A stretch of DNA of 8,140 nucleotides from positions 1-8,140 of the forward strand of contig CAZYBP010000041.1 in the NCBI GenBank assembly GCA_964645555.1, read 5' to 3'. The position numbers and the translations under genes were made by a program. This DNA is from 2-02-FULL-38-15 sp964645555 (GTDB lineage Bacteria > Patescibacteriota > Microgenomatia > Daviesbacterales > UBA10151). A model generated the notes under the pieces. That model had not been told where the DNA came from and made no database searches. It saw nothing but the letters and a program-made list of their open reading frames with translations. Numbering within the stretch: the first letter of the stretch is position 1; the number at the start of each line of letters is the position of its first letter. Positions 7,017-8,140 of this stretch are shown piece after piece.

Positions 7017-8140
7017 TTATTGTAAACCCAAAAGGCGGTTTCACCATCCAGGAATTTAATTTGAGCATCTGAATCTTTTGTTTCTGGCCTATCTGTTAAG
7101 GTTGCAAAAACTAAGACTCTTTTTGAATCCAAATCATCTTTTTGAACTTTTCTAAATTCAAATTTGCCAAATTTTGCCACGGTTGAAAAACCCCAGTTGC
7201 TAATATCACTGTATTTCACTTCTGCTCTGAATTTTTCAGGACTATACTTTAGGTAATATAGGGCAAAGATGTAAGGTTGAGCATATTCATCAGAGATAAT
7301 AATTTTATCAAAATCTTCAAACTGTTCTTTGTAATCTACAAATAATCTCTTATATCCATATTGCCAATGCTTTGATGATTCTTGGGCATACTTCCCAATA
7401 AAATTTTGATAAAAATAAACAAAAGACAATAGATAGATTATAAGTATTAAAATTGAAGCTTTTTTAAAATATTTTATAAGGTTACCTACCCCAATACCCA
7501 TCAATATACTAAGAAATGGAACAACTGTCAGTGACCTTAAGGCATGGGGAGATTCCCTAAATAAAACTGCCGGTATAACTCCTAGTGACATAAATATTAT
7601 CGGTAGATAAGCTAACTGCTTATGATTCCTTATAACTGCATAGGCTCCCAGTATCACCAAAATTAAGTCGGTCGGAAAAAGTTGACCTGACCCAGCTGGG
7701 TGACTTCTGGGATTTGGATCTCCCTGAAAAAGAAGGAAGGAAGGACTAAAATGAACCAAATAATTTTTAAAGATAGTACGGATATTATTACCCCAATCAG
7801 TTGACCCACTACGGTCAAAAATTAATTGCAAATGTGGCTTACCGGACAAATCATAGACTTGTTGGATTGTGGGTAGTAATACAAATGATTGTACTCTGCC
7901 AAAGCCTGCATCGAAAATCATCAACCTAATAATAGGGATCAAACTAATTATAAAAATAATAATTGCACTACTAAGTAAAAGGAGGCCCTTTTTGGAAGCG
8001 TAAATATGTATAAAAAGAAACATAATCAAAGCTATTGGGACTAGTATCCGGAAACTACTGTAGCTATAGATACTTAAAATAAAGGCAAAGGTTCCAACAA
8101 GTAGCAGATTTTTTTTTCTTAATGCTGCAATCATAAGATA
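7013..8140 (-). CDS. GT-C membrane glycosyltransferase, C-terminal part (5' end beyond window)
   Basis: The last 375 codons of a membrane glycosyltransferase paralogous to its downstream neighbour. The frame stays open to the window edge, two codons (Tyr, Leu) beyond the first visible Met at 8134, so that Met is probably internal. The visible part aligns with the neighbour from about residue 158 onward. Counting from that Met: SYSSFRILVPI (24-34), KNYLVHF (123-129), GDPNPR (138-143), SPHALRSLTVVPFLSILMG (195-213), WQYGYKRL (257-264), QPYIFALYYLK (286-296) and a closing FLDGETAFWVYNK. The missing part should hold the first helix, the Asp-Glu catalytic loop and the His-Pro loop, about 150 residues. 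Around seven hydrophobic segments are visible, followed by a soluble C-terminal domain of about 130 residues. Its TGA overlaps the neighbour's ATG. If upstream sequence showed no catalytic half, it would instead be a truncated or non-catalytic partner. Confidence 0.82.
   Translation of the reverse strand, partial: YLMIAALRKKNLLLVGTFAFILSIYSYSSFRILVPIALIMFLFIHIYASKKGLLLLSSAIIIFIISLIPIIRLMIFDAGFGRVQSFVLLPTIQQVYDLSGKPHLQLIFDRSGSTDWGNNIRTIFKNYLVHFSPSFLLFQGDPNPRSHPAGSGQLFPTDLILVILGAYAVIRNHKQLAYLPIIFMSLGVIPAVLFRESPHALRSLTVVPFLSILMGIGVGNLIKYFKKASILILIIYLLSFVYFYQNFIGKYAQESSKHWQYGYKRLFVDYKEQFEDFDKIIISDEYAQPYIFALYYLKYSPEKFRAEVKYSDISNWGFSTVAKFGKFEFRKVQKDDLDSKRVLVFATLTDRPETKDSDAQIKFLDGETAFWVYNK

Noticed and set aside
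8109..8117. Run of nine T (A on the coding strand) near the right edge, a possible slippage or indel site
   Set aside because: The frame is open on both sides and the protein aligns with its paralogue across the run, so there is no sign of a frameshift; it encodes Lys codons in a cytoplasmic loop.
7013..8134. Treating the upstream GT-C gene as a naturally short protein starting at the Met at 8134
   Set aside because: The frame continues to the window edge, and the paralogue next door has about 160 further N-terminal residues with the catalytic loops, so truncation by the window is the simpler explanation.

Overview
The window is one uninterrupted stretch of minus-strand coding sequence from an AT-rich bacterial genome. 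It looks like part of a long operon for building and exporting a surface glycan. Eight genes are visible. The first in transcription order (right edge) lacks its 5' end and the last (left edge) lacks its 3' end, so the locus continues on both sides. Neither strand holds an RNA gene, mobile element, CRISPR array or convincing terminator, and there is no intergenic gap.

In transcription order (right to left) the genes are: (A) 7013-8140, the C-terminal part of a GT-C membrane glycosyltransferase; (B) 5421-7016, a full-length GT-C/PMT-type paralogue of A; (C) 4645-5424, a WaaE/KdtX-like GT2 glycosyltransferase; (D) 3578-4648, a GT4 glycosyltransferase; (E) 2418-3581, a PIG-V/Gpi18-like membrane mannosyltransferase; (F) 1162-2421, a Wzx/MATE-like polysaccharide flippase; (G) 366-1190, a DPM1/ALG5-like GT2 polyprenyl-phosphate sugar synthase; (H) 1-369, the N-terminal third of a second GT4 glycosyltransferase. 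Six of the seven junctions are 4-base ATGA stop/start overlaps. The seventh (F to G) is a longer overlap with a TAG stop. This implies one polycistronic message with coupled translation.

A model by inference: C, D and H transfer sugars from nucleotide donors onto a lipid carrier at the cytoplasmic face. F flips the lipid-linked glycan. G charges polyprenyl phosphate with a hexose, and this serves as donor for the extracytoplasmic GT-C enzymes E, A and B. No Wzy polymerase, WaaL ligase or oligosaccharyltransferase is recognisable in the window, so the final acceptor (free polysaccharide, wall polymer or S-layer/membrane protein) cannot be named.

Organism: low GC by eye, extreme gene packing, and protein variants that resemble those of Candidate Phyla Radiation bacteria (Patescibacteria, perhaps the Microgenomates group). 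This is a family-resemblance judgement, not proof. TGA acts as a real stop at six junctions, which argues against the code-25 lineages (Gracilibacteria/Absconditabacteria). I see a recognisable glycan locus with some unusual details rather than a clearly new kind of system.
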